Shown in pieces: positions 8,985 to 16,848 of a DNA stretch of 64,000 bases. How positions within the stretch are numbered: the stretch's first letter is position 1; every line of letters begins with the position of its first letter. Position numbers and translations under genes: made by a program. The DNA comes from Candidatus Nitrosopelagicus sp. (lineage in GTDB: Archaea > Thermoproteota > Nitrososphaeria > Nitrososphaerales > Nitrosopumilaceae): NCBI GenBank assembly GCA_028345295.1, contig JAOMDA010000003.1, positions 1 through 64,000 of the forward strand. Direction: 5' to 3'. The notes beneath the pieces are model-generated. The model was not told where the DNA came from and made no database searches. It saw nothing but the letters and a program-made list of their open reading frames with translations.

Positions 8985-9084
8985 GTCGGGATAGCCAAGC
9001 TTGGTCCAAGGCGGACGCCTCGAAATCTCAAAACAGGATAGCGTCTGTGCATTGCACACGGGGGTTCAAATCCCTCTCCCGGCG
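8985..9084 (+). tRNA. tRNA-Ser(CGA) with a 15-nt intron
   Basis: The class II cloverleaf folds fully: acceptor GTCGGGA/TCCCGGC, D stem GCC/GGC, anticodon stem GACGC (9014-9018)/GCGTC (9041-9045), a long variable arm with a perfect 5-bp stem (TGTGC/GCACA) and a T arm with TTCAAAT loop. Discriminator base is G9084 and CCA is not encoded. The 22-nt anticodon region implies a 15-nt intron after position 37. Removing it leaves loop C-T-CGA-A-A, anticodon CGA, serine. Class II shape and G73 agree with Ser over Leu. Confidence 0.88.
9025..9039 (+). other. tRNA-Ser intron (bulge-helix-bulge type)
   Basis: With cuts after A9024 and T9039, the two splice sites fall in 3-nt bulges (AA^A and AT^A). They are separated by a 4-position helix that pairs loop bases 9019-9022 with 9034-9037: C-G, U-G, one C-A mismatch, G-C. 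This matches the archaeal tRNA splicing endonuclease substrate at canonical position 37/38, with one weak pair. Confidence 0.7.
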
Positions 9085-9092
9085 TTTACCAT

Positions 9093-10493
9093 TCAGGAAT
9101 CAGATTTAATTTCTTCTTTTTTCATCCAGAGTGTTTTTTCTTTATGATCAATGAGGTAAATTCCCATGTTTGAAATTTCTTCTCGTATGGAATCAGCCTC
9201 TTCAAATTGTTTGTTTTTTCTACATTCTTCTCTTTTTTCAATTAATTCAAAGACAGATGTTATTTCATCATCTGTTGCTTTAATCACATTTAGTCCTAAG
9301 ACATCTAACATGTATTCTAATATCGGCATTACCAGATCTGCAATATCCTTTGAAATTTTTTCTTCTGCAGCAAGTCCATTGATATTTTTTATCATATTGA
9401 AGAATTCAGTTAGGGCTAGTGGTGTGTTAAAATCATTTTCTATAGCGGTATCAAATTTTTGTTTTGAATTTAAAACACTGGATGAAATACTATCTAAATC
9501 ACCTATTCCACTTGCTAATCGTAATTCATAGTAGCATGTTTCTAATTGCCTCCATTTTACTAGATTTTCTTTTAGAAGATCCTCAGTGTAATCAATTGGC
9601 TTTGAATAATGTCCAGAAAGACAAAAAAGTCTGATTATGTTTGGACCCCAATTTTCTAGTACATGTCTAACAGTCTTTACATTTCCTATAGATTTAGACA
9701 TTTTTTCACCATTAATTGTAATCATACCAGCATGCATCCAAATTTTTGCAAAAGGTTTTCCAGTAAATGATTCTGACTGTGCAATTTCATTTTCATGATG
9801 AGGAAATATTAGGTCGCGTCCACCACCATGTACATCAAAAGTTTCACCAAGATATTTGATACTCATTGCAGAACATTCAATGTGCCATCCAGGTCTACCT
9901 GATCCCCATGGACTATCCCAAAATGGTGCAGAATCAGAAAATTTCCAAAGAGCAAAATCAAGTGGGTTATCTTTTGATTCATCAACTTGAATTCTAGAGC
10001 CACTTTCTAATTCCTCAATATTCTTTTTTGATAATTTTCCGTATTCAGAAAACTTTGAGACACTAAAATATACCCCATTTTTACTAGTGTAAGCAATTTT
10101 TTTTGTAATTAAATCTGAAATCAGGTTTATCATATCTGATATGTGTTCAGTTGCTTTTGGGTATTCTGTAGCTCTTTTGATATTTAGAGCATCAAAGTCT
10201 TCAAAATAATTTTTGACGTATTTTGTACTAATTAGATCTGCTGAGGTATCAGTATCAGATGCTTTTTTTATTATTTTATCGTCTACATCGGTGAAATTCT
10301 GAATCAATTCAACATCATTACCATTACCCTCTAGAAATCTACGTAATGTATCAAAAATGACAATTGTTCTTGCATGACCAATATGGGCGTCATCATATAC
10401 TGTAACTCCACATAAATAAATTCTAATTTTTTTATCAGTTAGTAATTGTTTTTTAGTGTCGGTTAATGTGTCGTGTATTTCCATCTTCGTCAT
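9093..10493 (-). CDS. cysS: cysteinyl-tRNA synthetase
   Basis: Charges tRNA-Cys. The 466-aa class I synthetase carries HIGH at 37-40 and KMSKS at 264-268. Its zinc ligands fit the family: Cys28, Cys207, His232 and Glu236. The C-terminal DALR-type helical domain runs from about 320. It starts at the ATG at 10493 (a second ATG at 10484 is possible). It lies 10 nt after nadE on the same strand, so the two are probably co-transcribed, and converges on tRNA-Ser. Confidence 0.97.
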   Translation of the reverse strand: MTKMEIHDTLTDTKKQLLTDKKIRIYLCGVTVYDDAHIGHARTIVIFDTLRRFLEGNGNDVELIQNFTDVDDKIIKKASDTDTSADLISTKYVKNYFEDFDALNIKRATEYPKATEHISDMINLISDLITKKIAYTSKNGVYFSVSKFSEYGKLSKKNIEELESGSRIQVDESKDNPLDFALWKFSDSAPFWDSPWGSGRPGWHIECSAMSIKYLGETFDVHGGGRDLIFPHHENEIAQSESFTGKPFAKIWMHAGMITINGEKMSKSIGNVKTVRHVLENWGPNIIRLFCLSGHYSKPIDYTEDLLKENLVKWRQLETCYYELRLASGIGDLDSISSSVLNSKQKFDTAIENDFNTPLALTEFFNMIKNINGLAAEEKISKDIADLVMPILEYMLDVLGLNVIKATDDEITSVFELIEKREECRKNKQFEEADSIREEISNMGIYLIDHKEKTLWMKKEEIKSDS

Positions 10494-10503
10494 ATGTATA
10501 TGC

Positions 10504-11301
10504 TTAAAGATGTTCAGGTGTTATTCGTTTATGTTCGCTTTTTTTGTATAGTTGGTAGATTTTCTCTACAGTTTCCTCTTTGATTTTAGTTTGGTTGATA
10601 GTTTCATCAACTGACATTTTTTTGTCGAGAATACAATACAGTATACAGTCAATTTCTTCATAAGTTGAGCCTATTTCTGATTCAGCAACATGATTTGGCC
10701 AAAGATTAGGACTACTCTTTTTTTGAATAATATGATCTGGAATGCCTAGAAATCTTGCCAATTCACGCACTTGTGTTTTATAGAGTGATACAATTGGTAA
10801 AACATCTGCAGCACCATCACCAAATTTTGTAAAATATCCTATAAGATGTTCACTTTTATCACTAGAGCCTAACACAGTTAGGTTTTTTGAATTTGCATAG
10901 TAGTACAAAATATTTTTTCTTATCCTTGCTCTAAGATTACCTAATGCCCTGTCTTCTGGCTCTAAAACTTTGTAGTATTCTTTGTGTATTTGATTAATAT
11001 CAATCAATTTATAATTTAGATTTAGGCTGTCAACAATTTTTAGTGCATCATTTGTTTCATCTTCTGGAGAGATTTTAGAATCAGGCATTATGATTGCAGT
11101 TGCTTGGCAAATCAATGCATTTGATGTTTCGACATCTTTAGATAGATAGGCAATAACTGCAGAATCGATTCCTCCACTAAGACCAAAAATTACACCTTTA
11201 GAACCAATTTCTGTAATTTTTTCTTGCACCGTCTTCTGTATCCTTCCTTTAATTACAGAATAATCTCGATTTGTTATCTCATCTAGAATTTCTTGATTCA
11301 C
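10504..11301 (-). CDS. nadE: NAD+ synthetase (ammonia-dependent)
   Basis: Makes NAD from deamido-NAD, ATP and ammonia. The 265-aa length is that of the stand-alone synthetase without a glutaminase domain. The PP-loop SGGIDSA is at 42-48, and LGSSDKSEHLIGYFTKFGDGAADV and LARFLGIPDHII are typical. Using free ammonia suits an ammonia oxidiser. The start is GTG at 11301. It is upstream of cysS in a likely two-gene unit. Confidence 0.95.
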   Translation of the reverse strand: MNQEILDEITNRDYSVIKGRIQKTVQEKITEIGSKGVIFGLSGGIDSAVIAYLSKDVETSNALICQATAIIMPDSKISPEDETNDALKIVDSLNLNYKLIDINQIHKEYYKVLEPEDRALGNLRARIRKNILYYYANSKNLTVLGSSDKSEHLIGYFTKFGDGAADVLPIVSLYKTQVRELARFLGIPDHIIQKKSSPNLWPNHVAESEIGSTYEEIDCILYCILDKKMSVDETINQTKIKEETVEKIYQLYKKSEHKRITPEHL

Positions 11302-11335
11302 AGAGGAGGTTTATACTATTATCATAAAAACTGTA

Positions 11336-11653
11336 TTAATCTACATCAAGATAAATTCCATCATCACGAATATCTACTTCGTATTTTTTTAGTTTAACAC
11401 CTTTCAGGTAATCCATCAATTCACCTGTTTTGATATTGTAATGCCAAAAATGTAATGGACATTCTACAATATCACCTACAATCTTTCCTTCAGGTGCAAT
11501 TGAACCATCTTGATGAACACATACTGAATCTAATGCATGATAGCCATCTTGATTAAAAACAGCAATTTTCTTTCCTTCTATTTCAAATTCTTTACTTTTT
11601 CCAGATTGAATTGTGCCTTTCTCAGCTATTTTTTTCCATGTCAACTTAACCAC
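11336..11653 (-). CDS. Rieske-type [2Fe-2S] ferredoxin
   Basis: A 105-aa soluble Rieske protein. The cluster ligands are Cys45, His47, Cys65 and His68 (CVH and CPLH boxes, with the usual FWHYN after the second). It has no membrane anchor, so it resembles the small ferredoxin components of dioxygenase systems or NirD-like proteins. No partner oxygenase is adjacent. It may donate electrons to an unknown enzyme. GTG start at 11653. Confidence 0.9.
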   Translation of the reverse strand: MVKLTWKKIAEKGTIQSGKSKEFEIEGKKIAVFNQDGYHALDSVCVHQDGSIAPEGKIVGDIVECPLHFWHYNIKTGELMDYLKGVKLKKYEVDIRDDGIYLDVD

Positions 11654-11804
11654 CTGTTTTAGGCTTGATTATTTAATATTATATTTTAACAAAATAAAAC
11701 GTTGTAACCACTATTTTTTATTAATTCTAAGTAAATAGTGCATATTACAATAATTACTATCTATTTCAAGTCAGAGATAAATAACATATCAATAGAATTC
11801 ATTC

Positions 11805-13025
11805 ATGGTAATCAAGATAGGAATAATAGGAAAAACAAATACCGGTAAAACTACTTTTTTTAATTCTGCAACATTATCTTCTTCTGAAATTTCTACATAT
11901 CCTTTTACAACTAAAACACCTGAATCCTCTATCGCTAATGCAATTACACTATGTGTTCATATGGAGTTTAAAGTTCAAGACGAACCGAATAATTCTAAAT
12001 GTACAGATGGTTGGAGATATGTTCCTGTTGAATTAATTGATTTGCCTGGGTTAATTAAAGATGCATGGAAAGGAAAGGGTCTTGGCAATCAATTTCTTTC
12101 AATTGCAGCACAGTCAGATGCATTGTTACATGTAGTAGACTGTTCTGGCAGTATTGATGCATCTGGAAAAATTTCTGAGATTGGTACGGGTGATCCAGTT
12201 TCTGACTTTGCTGATATTGAAGAAGAGTTGATAATGTGGTATCAAAAAATTCTGGAAGGTAACAGAGATAAAGTGTCTAAAAACATCAATTCTGGAACTG
12301 AACTTGTTGATGCATTTACTGAACTCTACATGGGAATTGGTGTCAAAAAGAACCATGTTATTAATGCACTAAAGATATCTGAATTAGAAGAAAAGAAATT
12401 TGATGAATATGATTCAGAAGACACAAAACAGTTTGCAAAAATACTCAGAAAAATTTCAAAGCCAACACTAATTGTTGCAAATAAAATTGACATTCCTGGC
12501 GCGGATAAAAATTTTAATCGTCTTCGTGAACGATATAATGAAGTAATTACTGTTCCAGCAAGTGCAGATAGTGAATTAACACTTAGACGCGCTGAACAAC
12601 AGCAACTAATTAAATATTCACCAGGTTCTGAGCAATTTGAAATTGTTAATCCTGAAAAATTAAATGCCAAACAAAAGGTAGCTCTTGATTTTATCAAAAA
12701 AGACATTATGGGTGAATATATGAGAACTGGTGTACAATTTGCAATCAATGTAACTGTTTTCAAATTATTAAAAATGAATTCTATTTATCCTGTTGCTAAC
12801 GAAGATACACTTTCTGATAAAAAGGGAAGAGTGTTACCAGATTTGATTTTAGTCAAGGAGGGTGCAACCATAAAAGATCTGGCAAATGAAATTCACACGG
12901 GGTTGTCAAAAGGATTACTATATGGAAAAGATTTACGCTATAATCTTAGGCTTCCAACTCACTATCAGCTTAGAGATCGTGATGTAATTTCTTTGGTAAG
13001 TGCAACAAAGAAAGCATCAAGTTAA
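11805..13025 (+). CDS. ychF: YchF/Obg-family GTP-binding protein with TGS domain
   Basis: A 406-aa P-loop GTPase of the OBG-HflX superfamily. The Walker A motif GKTNTGKTT is at 9-17, the G3 motif DLPG near 77, NKID near 226 and the Obg-like helical insertion lies between. The C-terminal TGS domain (about 335-400) ends in RDRDVISLVSATKK. Such proteins bind ribosomes and are thought to act in translation control. The ATG follows an A/T-rich divergent intergenic region shared with the Rieske gene. The next gene begins 14 nt downstream, pointing to a translation-linked operon. Confidence 0.9.
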   Translation: MVIKIGIIGKTNTGKTTFFNSATLSSSEISTYPFTTKTPESSIANAITLCVHMEFKVQDEPNNSKCTDGWRYVPVELIDLPGLIKDAWKGKGLGNQFLSIAAQSDALLHVVDCSGSIDASGKISEIGTGDPVSDFADIEEELIMWYQKILEGNRDKVSKNINSGTELVDAFTELYMGIGVKKNHVINALKISELEEKKFDEYDSEDTKQFAKILRKISKPTLIVANKIDIPGADKNFNRLRERYNEVITVPASADSELTLRRAEQQQLIKYSPGSEQFEIVNPEKLNAKQKVALDFIKKDIMGEYMRTGVQFAINVTVFKLLKMNSIYPVANEDTLSDKKGRVLPDLILVKEGATIKDLANEIHTGLSKGLLYGKDLRYNLRLPTHYQLRDRDVISLVSATKKASS

Positions 13026-13038
13026 AAATTATTTTGAT

Positions 13039-13956
13039 ATGAAATCTGTAAATTTTACTATTCTTGGAGAGCAATCTATTGCTAATGATTTTGGAAAAAA
13101 AGGAACATCAACAGATCTTACATTGTATGACAGAAAAGAATCTGATGTTATCAGAACATGGGTGGTTCCAAATGGATTCCCAGAAAAAATTCAACCTCTG
13201 TTTCAATCAATTTACTTATCAGAATATGTGATATTTTATGTTGCATCTTTAGATAAATTTACAGGAGAACAAATTATTGCACTAGATTCATTAGGAAAAA
13301 AGAATGGTATACTAAGTCATTCATATGATGTTGATGAAACAAGATTGAAGACAATGATTAAAGGAACAGTATTAGAGCAATACATGAAAGTTGATTTACC
13401 GAACCTTAAAGATGAGATATTAAAGTTTCCAGTTATACAAAAAGATGGAAACCCATGTATTGTAATAGATCATTGTTTTGACGTGAAGGGTGTTGGTACA
13501 GTAGTCCTTGGGAAATTAGTATCTGGTAAAATCAATCAGTATGATAAACTGATTCATCTTCCATCAAAGACAGAAGCTATGGTAAAATCAATACAAATGC
13601 ATGATGATGATGTAAAAGAAGCAGTATCACCAGCACGTGTTGGACTTTCCCTGAAGAATGTTAAACCAGATGCAATTTCACGTGGGGATATATTATCTAC
13701 AGATGACTCGATAAAAATTCTGGATGAATTAGTATTGGATTTCAAACAAAATCAGTTTTATAAAAAAACAATTTCTGAAAATGAAATGTGCTTAGTAAGT
13801 GTCGGAATGCAAGTGAAGGCTGGAAAGTTTCTGTCAATTTCACCAGTAAAACTGAAGCTTGACAAACCAATTGTTATTTTACCGCATGATATCTGTATTT
13901 TATTAAAACCAGAATCTCAATCAATTAGAATCATTGGGAGTGGAAAGATTCAGTGA
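13039..13956 (+). CDS. SelB/EF-Tu-like translation factor paralogue without GTPase motifs
   Basis: The 305-aa protein resembles archaeal SelB/EF-Tu. The N-terminal domain keeps the G-domain outline (MKSVNFTILGEQSIANDF, IFYVASLD) but lacks a P-loop lysine and the NKxD box, so it should not bind GTP normally. From about residue 125 it has an EF-Tu domain 2 (GVGTVVLGKLVSGKINQYDKL, then GLSLKNVKPDAISRGDIL) and a domain 3-like tail. It matches my memory of the archaeal SelB-like (aSelBL) group. The ATG at 13039 was chosen because an upstream in-frame ATG would overlap the YchF gene. Role unknown. Confidence 0.75.
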   Translation: MKSVNFTILGEQSIANDFGKKGTSTDLTLYDRKESDVIRTWVVPNGFPEKIQPLFQSIYLSEYVIFYVASLDKFTGEQIIALDSLGKKNGILSHSYDVDETRLKTMIKGTVLEQYMKVDLPNLKDEILKFPVIQKDGNPCIVIDHCFDVKGVGTVVLGKLVSGKINQYDKLIHLPSKTEAMVKSIQMHDDDVKEAVSPARVGLSLKNVKPDAISRGDILSTDDSIKILDELVLDFKQNQFYKKTISENEMCLVSVGMQVKAGKFLSISPVKLKLDKPIVILPHDICILLKPESQSIRIIGSGKIQ

Positions 13957-14072
13957 CTCCAGCACGGTCTTGTCCAATTTGCCCTAATTGTGGCTCTAAA
14001 AAATTTATTCGCATTGAATCAAATCAGATCAGAGTTCAATGTGCTAATTGTAAAAAAATCATAAGTATTTAG
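13953..14072 (+). CDS. zinc-ribbon microprotein, 39 aa
   Basis: Starts at GTG 13953, overlapping the TGA of the SelB-like gene (GTGA), which argues for translational coupling. The 39 aa contain two zinc-binding pairs (CPNC at 10-13 and CANC at 30-33) separated by a short beta hairpin, the layout of a minimal zinc ribbon as in RNA-polymerase or ribosome-associated proteins. It ends next to the convergent gene at 14073. Function unknown; context suggests translation. Confidence 0.65.
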   Translation: MTPARSCPICPNCGSKKFIRIESNQIRVQCANCKKIISI

Positions 14073-14336
14073 TTATTTACCCAAACACTCTGCTAAATCT
14101 GTATGAAACTTACTTGCTTGATAATCATTTAGATTATCATCTTTATCTTCAAGTGCAAATTTTTCCATCTCGTTACATGTCCAATTCTCCCAAATTCGTG
14201 GGTTTGAGACATTTTTTTCGTAAAAATTAATTCCTATAATGCTTGCAGGGATTATAACTGCAAAAGCAGATATTATCAGAATTTTCAAAAATTTTGGATT
14301 TTCAGTTATCATATAATTATCAAAGTACTTTACCAA
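14073..14336 (-). CDS. single-pass membrane protein, 87 aa
   Basis: One transmembrane helix (about residues 18-36, LKILIISAFAVIIPASIIG) followed by a polar, acidic C-terminal domain with two Cys (WTCNEMEKF and DLAECLGK), probably outside the membrane. The TTG at 14336 is the longest start. The ATG at 14312 has an A/T box about 26 nt upstream and may be the real leaderless start. I do not recognise it beyond a thaumarchaeal-looking small membrane protein. Confidence 0.6.
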   Translation of the reverse strand: MVKYFDNYMITENPKFLKILIISAFAVIIPASIIGINFYEKNVSNPRIWENWTCNEMEKFALEDKDDNLNDYQASKFHTDLAECLGK

Positions 14337-14429
14337 TTAATGAACCTATGACACATGGTAATTCTACAAACACCTAAAGTGTTGGCTATACATCGATTTT
14401 TTTCTTGGTTAAATTTGAATTTAATAATA

Positions 14430-14792
14430 TCATATTCCTTTTTCCAATGAGCGTAAAGCCTTGATGTTAGTAATTTCTATGTCGCTACTCATTGTAATGA
14501 TTTTAGATAGTTTTGGTTTAGCTTTTTCACCTAGCCTTAATACCAATTTTCCCTTATACTGAATATCTAGAGTTACACCATCTTTTTTTAGAGTTTTTGC
14601 AAGATCCTTGGCATCACTTAATTTCTTTAATGCACTTTTTTTACCAGAAATTTTTACAGGCATTGATATAATATTTACAACTCTATCATAATCTCTTGTA
14701 GTAAATTCTATAGAGGGTTTTTTGCCTTCAGAAATTTTTACACTGCCTTTTGTTAGTGAAATTAAAAAATTGGCAGGGAGTTTTGATTTCAT
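14430..14792 (-). CDS. hypothetical protein, 120 aa (second gene of a MEDS-adjacent operon)
   Basis: A small basic soluble protein with many Lys and beta-strand-like segments (VSITKGSV-like N-terminus, GVTLDIQYKGKLVLRLGEKAKP). No known domain recognised. It follows the 61-aa gene at 14805-14990 by 12 nt and is presumably transcribed with it from the promoter inside the left inverted repeat (15007-15036). That promoter copy is shared with the operon starting at 16069, so co-regulation is likely. Confidence 0.6.
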   Translation of the reverse strand: MKSKLPANFLISLTKGSVKISEGKKPSIEFTTRDYDRVVNIISMPVKISGKKSALKKLSDAKDLAKTLKKDGVTLDIQYKGKLVLRLGEKAKPKLSKIITMSSDIEITNIKALRSLEKGI

Positions 14793-14804
14793 TTTCCCCC
14801 ATAC

Positions 14805-14990
14805 CTATTTGGTTGTTATAGTCAGTTTTCCTGTTAGGGCCACAGTTCCTGTTGGCTGTTTTTTACCATTTCTTTCGACTACACCATTCATCTCAAGGTT
14901 GTCAAATTCATAGGTAATGGCTGCATGCTTTGCAGTCAGTTTATCAAAAACTTCTGCCAAGAGGTTTGCCCATTCTTGTTCTTCTGTCAT
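14805..14990 (-). CDS. hypothetical protein, 61 aa (first gene of a MEDS-adjacent operon)
   Basis: A 61-aa protein starting MTEEQEWANLLAEVFDKL, with an amphipathic N-terminal helix followed by beta-strand segments (GTVALTGKLTITTK). No family recognised. The ATG at 14990 lies about 25 nt from the TATA-like TTATAA inside the repeat, which fits a leaderless message. It is divergent from the winged-helix gene at 15146. Confidence 0.6.
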   Translation of the reverse strand: MTEEQEWANLLAEVFDKLTAKHAAITYEFDNLEMNGVVERNGKKQPTGTVALTGKLTITTK

Positions 14991-15006
14991 AAAATAGAAT
15001 TAATTT

Positions 15007-15036
15007 TTGTGTTATAATGCGTGATGAAGCTAAGTA
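15007..15036. repeat. left copy of an inverted promoter repeat
   Basis: This 30-nt stretch matches 29 of 30 bases of the reverse complement of 16023-16052; 15012-15036 is a perfect 25-nt match. It contains TTATAATGCG followed by TGATGAAGCTAAGTA. A further 9-nt match (ACTCACCAT, 15036-15044) follows, offset by an 11-nt gap in the right copy. The TATA-like core sits about 25 nt before the ATG of the minus-strand gene at 14990. Confidence 0.9.
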
Positions 15037-15145
15037 CTCACCATAGTTATTATAGAATAGTTGGCACTAAGTGAGAAATTTACTGTTTGGTCGTATCATC
15101 CATCAGCGTTAGAATATATATACAATGCAAAATAATTTTCGGTCA

Positions 15146-15430
15146 GTGGCTAAAGAGAGACGATCAAAAATTCAATTGTATTATGACATTGTATCTGCAA
15201 TAGTAGAGGATAGTCAAAATAATGATGCAGTCTCCCCAACACGGATCCAATTCAAATGTAATACATCATATGATAAATTAACCAAATATCTAGAGGAAAT
15301 GAAAGACAGGCAGATTATTGAAAAAGAAAAACCAATTAAAATCACTGAAAAAGGTATGAAATTCCATCAGGATTATTCCAAAATTAACGAGTTGATTTTA
15401 GATGTCAGTAAACAGATTACGGCAGAGTAA
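15146..15430 (+). CDS. winged-helix transcriptional regulator
   Basis: A small winged-helix DNA-binding protein of the type abundant in thaumarchaea (RRSKIQLYYDIVSAI, then a recognition region TSYDKLTKYLEEMKDRQII and wing EKPIKITEKGMKFH). I prefer GTG 15146 (94 aa) because the TATA-like ATATATATA at 15114-15122 is then about 28 nt upstream. The ATG at 15125 would add seven residues but sits on top of that box. It overlaps the convergent MEDS gene by 14 nt. It is the natural candidate to bind the flanking inverted repeats. Confidence 0.8.
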   Translation: MAKERRSKIQLYYDIVSAIVEDSQNNDAVSPTRIQFKCNTSYDKLTKYLEEMKDRQIIEKEKPIKITEKGMKFHQDYSKINELILDVSKQITAE

Positions 15431-16004
15431 ACATTTCAGAGCCTTTATCCTTTCTGAGAAATATAATTGCTTTATGTGAATCAAGTAATTGATTTAGGAA
15501 TCTAGCACGAATTGCATCATCTATCTGGTTTACCTCAAACGAGCATACAAAATTCCCATTAATTTTATGGAAATTATCGTCTACACACTGCTCAATTTCT
15601 GCCATTCTGTCTGTTTTTTTTTCTGTGTTGAAGTCAAAATAATGGGTTGATACGACTCTAACCTTACTATTCTCTGGTAATGAATCAACCTTATCAAGAA
15701 TCATTTTGGAATAATCCTCAAATCTTTCTGGTATTTTAACAATATGGATTAATTCCTTATTAGCTTCTGTGTCAATACCAAATTCTTTCATCTCATCAGC
15801 AATTTTTTCTGGATTTTGAGTTGTATAGAAACAGTGTTCTTTTTTGGCAAGTCCTTTATTTATAAATCCGTATTCAGTATTTTTCGTTTCTTTTCCACCT
15901 TCATGAAAAAGTACAACATGCGTTCGTTCTAGTTTTTCTAAGTACTGATCTACGTCTGTCATGAAACTTTTGATACTATCATGACTATAACCTACACTCA
16001 CCAT
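15417..16004 (-). CDS. MEDS-domain sensor protein
   Basis: The 195-aa protein fits the MEDS domain (methanogen/methylotroph DcmR sensory domain): HVVLFHEGG, then GFINKGLAKKEHCFYTT, a central RVVSTHYFDFN segment and a C-terminal ALIFLR-like strand. MEDS domains were predicted to sense small organic ligands and usually sit beside a DNA-binding domain. Here the partner is the separate winged-helix gene converging on it. The longest start is the ATG at 16004, inside a 20-bp palindrome. The ATG at 15962 has a TTATAG box about 25 nt upstream and is an equally good leaderless start. Confidence 0.8.
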   Translation of the reverse strand: MVSVGYSHDSIKSFMTDVDQYLEKLERTHVVLFHEGGKETKNTEYGFINKGLAKKEHCFYTTQNPEKIADEMKEFGIDTEANKELIHIVKIPERFEDYSKMILDKVDSLPENSKVRVVSTHYFDFNTEKKTDRMAEIEQCVDDNFHKINGNFVCSFEVNQIDDAIRARFLNQLLDSHKAIIFLRKDKGSEMFTLP

Positions 16005-16013
16005 GGTGAGTGT
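15994..16013. promoter_or_regulatory. 20-bp perfect palindrome over the MEDS start codon
   Basis: ACACTCACCATGGTGAGTGT is its own reverse complement and contains the possible MEDS start codon at its centre. It is either an operator or an RNA hairpin hiding the start. Half of it (ACTCACCAT) recurs at 15036-15044 near the left repeat. Confidence 0.75.
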
Positions 16014-16022
16014 TTTAGTACT

Positions 16023-16052
16023 TACTTAGCTTCATCACGCATTATAAGACAA
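16023..16052. repeat. right copy of an inverted promoter repeat
   Basis: Inverted partner of 15007-15036, with 29 of 30 bases identical. Read on the plus strand it ends in CGCATTATAA, a TATA-like core about 26 nt before the ATG at 16069, so it probably drives the downstream operon as a leaderless message. Read on the minus strand it also lies upstream of the MEDS gene. Confidence 0.9.
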
Positions 16053-16068
16053 CTGTGAATACATACAC

Positions 16069-16254
16069 ATGGAACTTAGATCAGAGTCACAAAACTCGTT
16101 TGCCATTGAAGAGGTAAGTTGTGTTTTCTGTGATAGATTACTTGATGATCATTCTACCGATCAATTAAAACAATGCATGGCAAAACATCTAGAGGTACAA
16201 AATATTTTACAGGGGGCAATTGGTGACGGTTCATCAATTTGTGAGACTGAGTAA
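16069..16254 (+). CDS. small zinc-finger-like protein, 61 aa (operon leader gene)
   Basis: A 61-aa protein with a Cys pair CVFC (18-21) and a following H-x-Q-x-C / AKH region (Cys36, His40) that could complete a zinc site. It is the first gene of an operon running to 19524 and starts without a Shine-Dalgarno sequence 26 nt after a TATA-like box, whereas the genes behind it have GGAG motifs. No family recognised. Confidence 0.6.
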   Translation: MELRSESQNSFAIEEVSCVFCDRLLDDHSTDQLKQCMAKHLEVQNILQGAIGDGSSICETE

Positions 16255-16266
16255 GGAGTGAATGAT

Positions 16267-16848
16267 ATGACAGCTACACAAACTAAAATGACAAAAATTG
16301 ATTTTATGAAAGCTGGTGCAGGAGCTGGCTTAATTGCAGGATTTGCTTTGTTTTCTTCATTTTTTGCAATTGATCAGATGTTGGATATTCCAACAGGTAC
16401 ATTCTACAAAACTATCGGAGTAACGATGGGTGTGGATGAATCACTTGGAATTGCATTAGGTTTCCTGTCACATATGGGTGTGGCTGCATTAATTGGGTCC
16501 ATGTATTTACTATCATCAAGTATTTGGAGATTTTTCAGATTGGTAACAGTACCAAAGGCAATTATGACTGGTGTATTAACCGGGTTAATAGTATTCACTT
16601 TAGCATTTTTACCAATTCATATGTTTATCATGACACCAATGATGGAAGTTGAATTAATTATAACTGACATATCAGACTTTGACTTGAAAGAACAAGAAGC
16701 TTTGGCAACATTATTGTTCAATAGTGACAAAATCTACTACCATTCATTAATTCTCCATATAATTTTTGGATCAATTATGGGACTTATGGGTGGATTTTTC
16801 TTGCATGAAGAATATGAAAAAGTTCCAAGAAAAGGAGGAATATTCTAA
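16267..16848 (+). CDS. multi-pass membrane protein, 193 aa
   Basis: Four or five hydrophobic helices (around AGAGLIAGFALFSSFFAI, SHMGVAALIGSMYLL, MTGVLTGLIVFTLAFLPI, SLILHIIFGSIMGLMGGFFL) separated by short loops, with an acidic extracytoplasmic-looking loop (EVELIITDISDFDLKEQE). No transporter family recognised. I chose the ATG at 16267 because GGAG at 16255-16258 lies at a good distance; a GTG three codons upstream would sit on that motif. The stop overlaps the next ATG (TAATG), indicating coupling. Confidence 0.7.
   Translation: MTATQTKMTKIDFMKAGAGAGLIAGFALFSSFFAIDQMLDIPTGTFYKTIGVTMGVDESLGIALGFLSHMGVAALIGSMYLLSSSIWRFFRLVTVPKAIMTGVLTGLIVFTLAFLPIHMFIMTPMMEVELIITDISDFDLKEQEALATLLFNSDKIYYHSLILHIIFGSIMGLMGGFFLHEEYEKVPRKGGIF

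Noticed and set aside
15007-16052. Interpretation of the inverted repeats as an IS element
   Set aside because: No transposase is encoded between them, no target-site duplication is visible outside the repeats, and the repeats contain promoter-like cores at functional distances. Kept only as an alternative.
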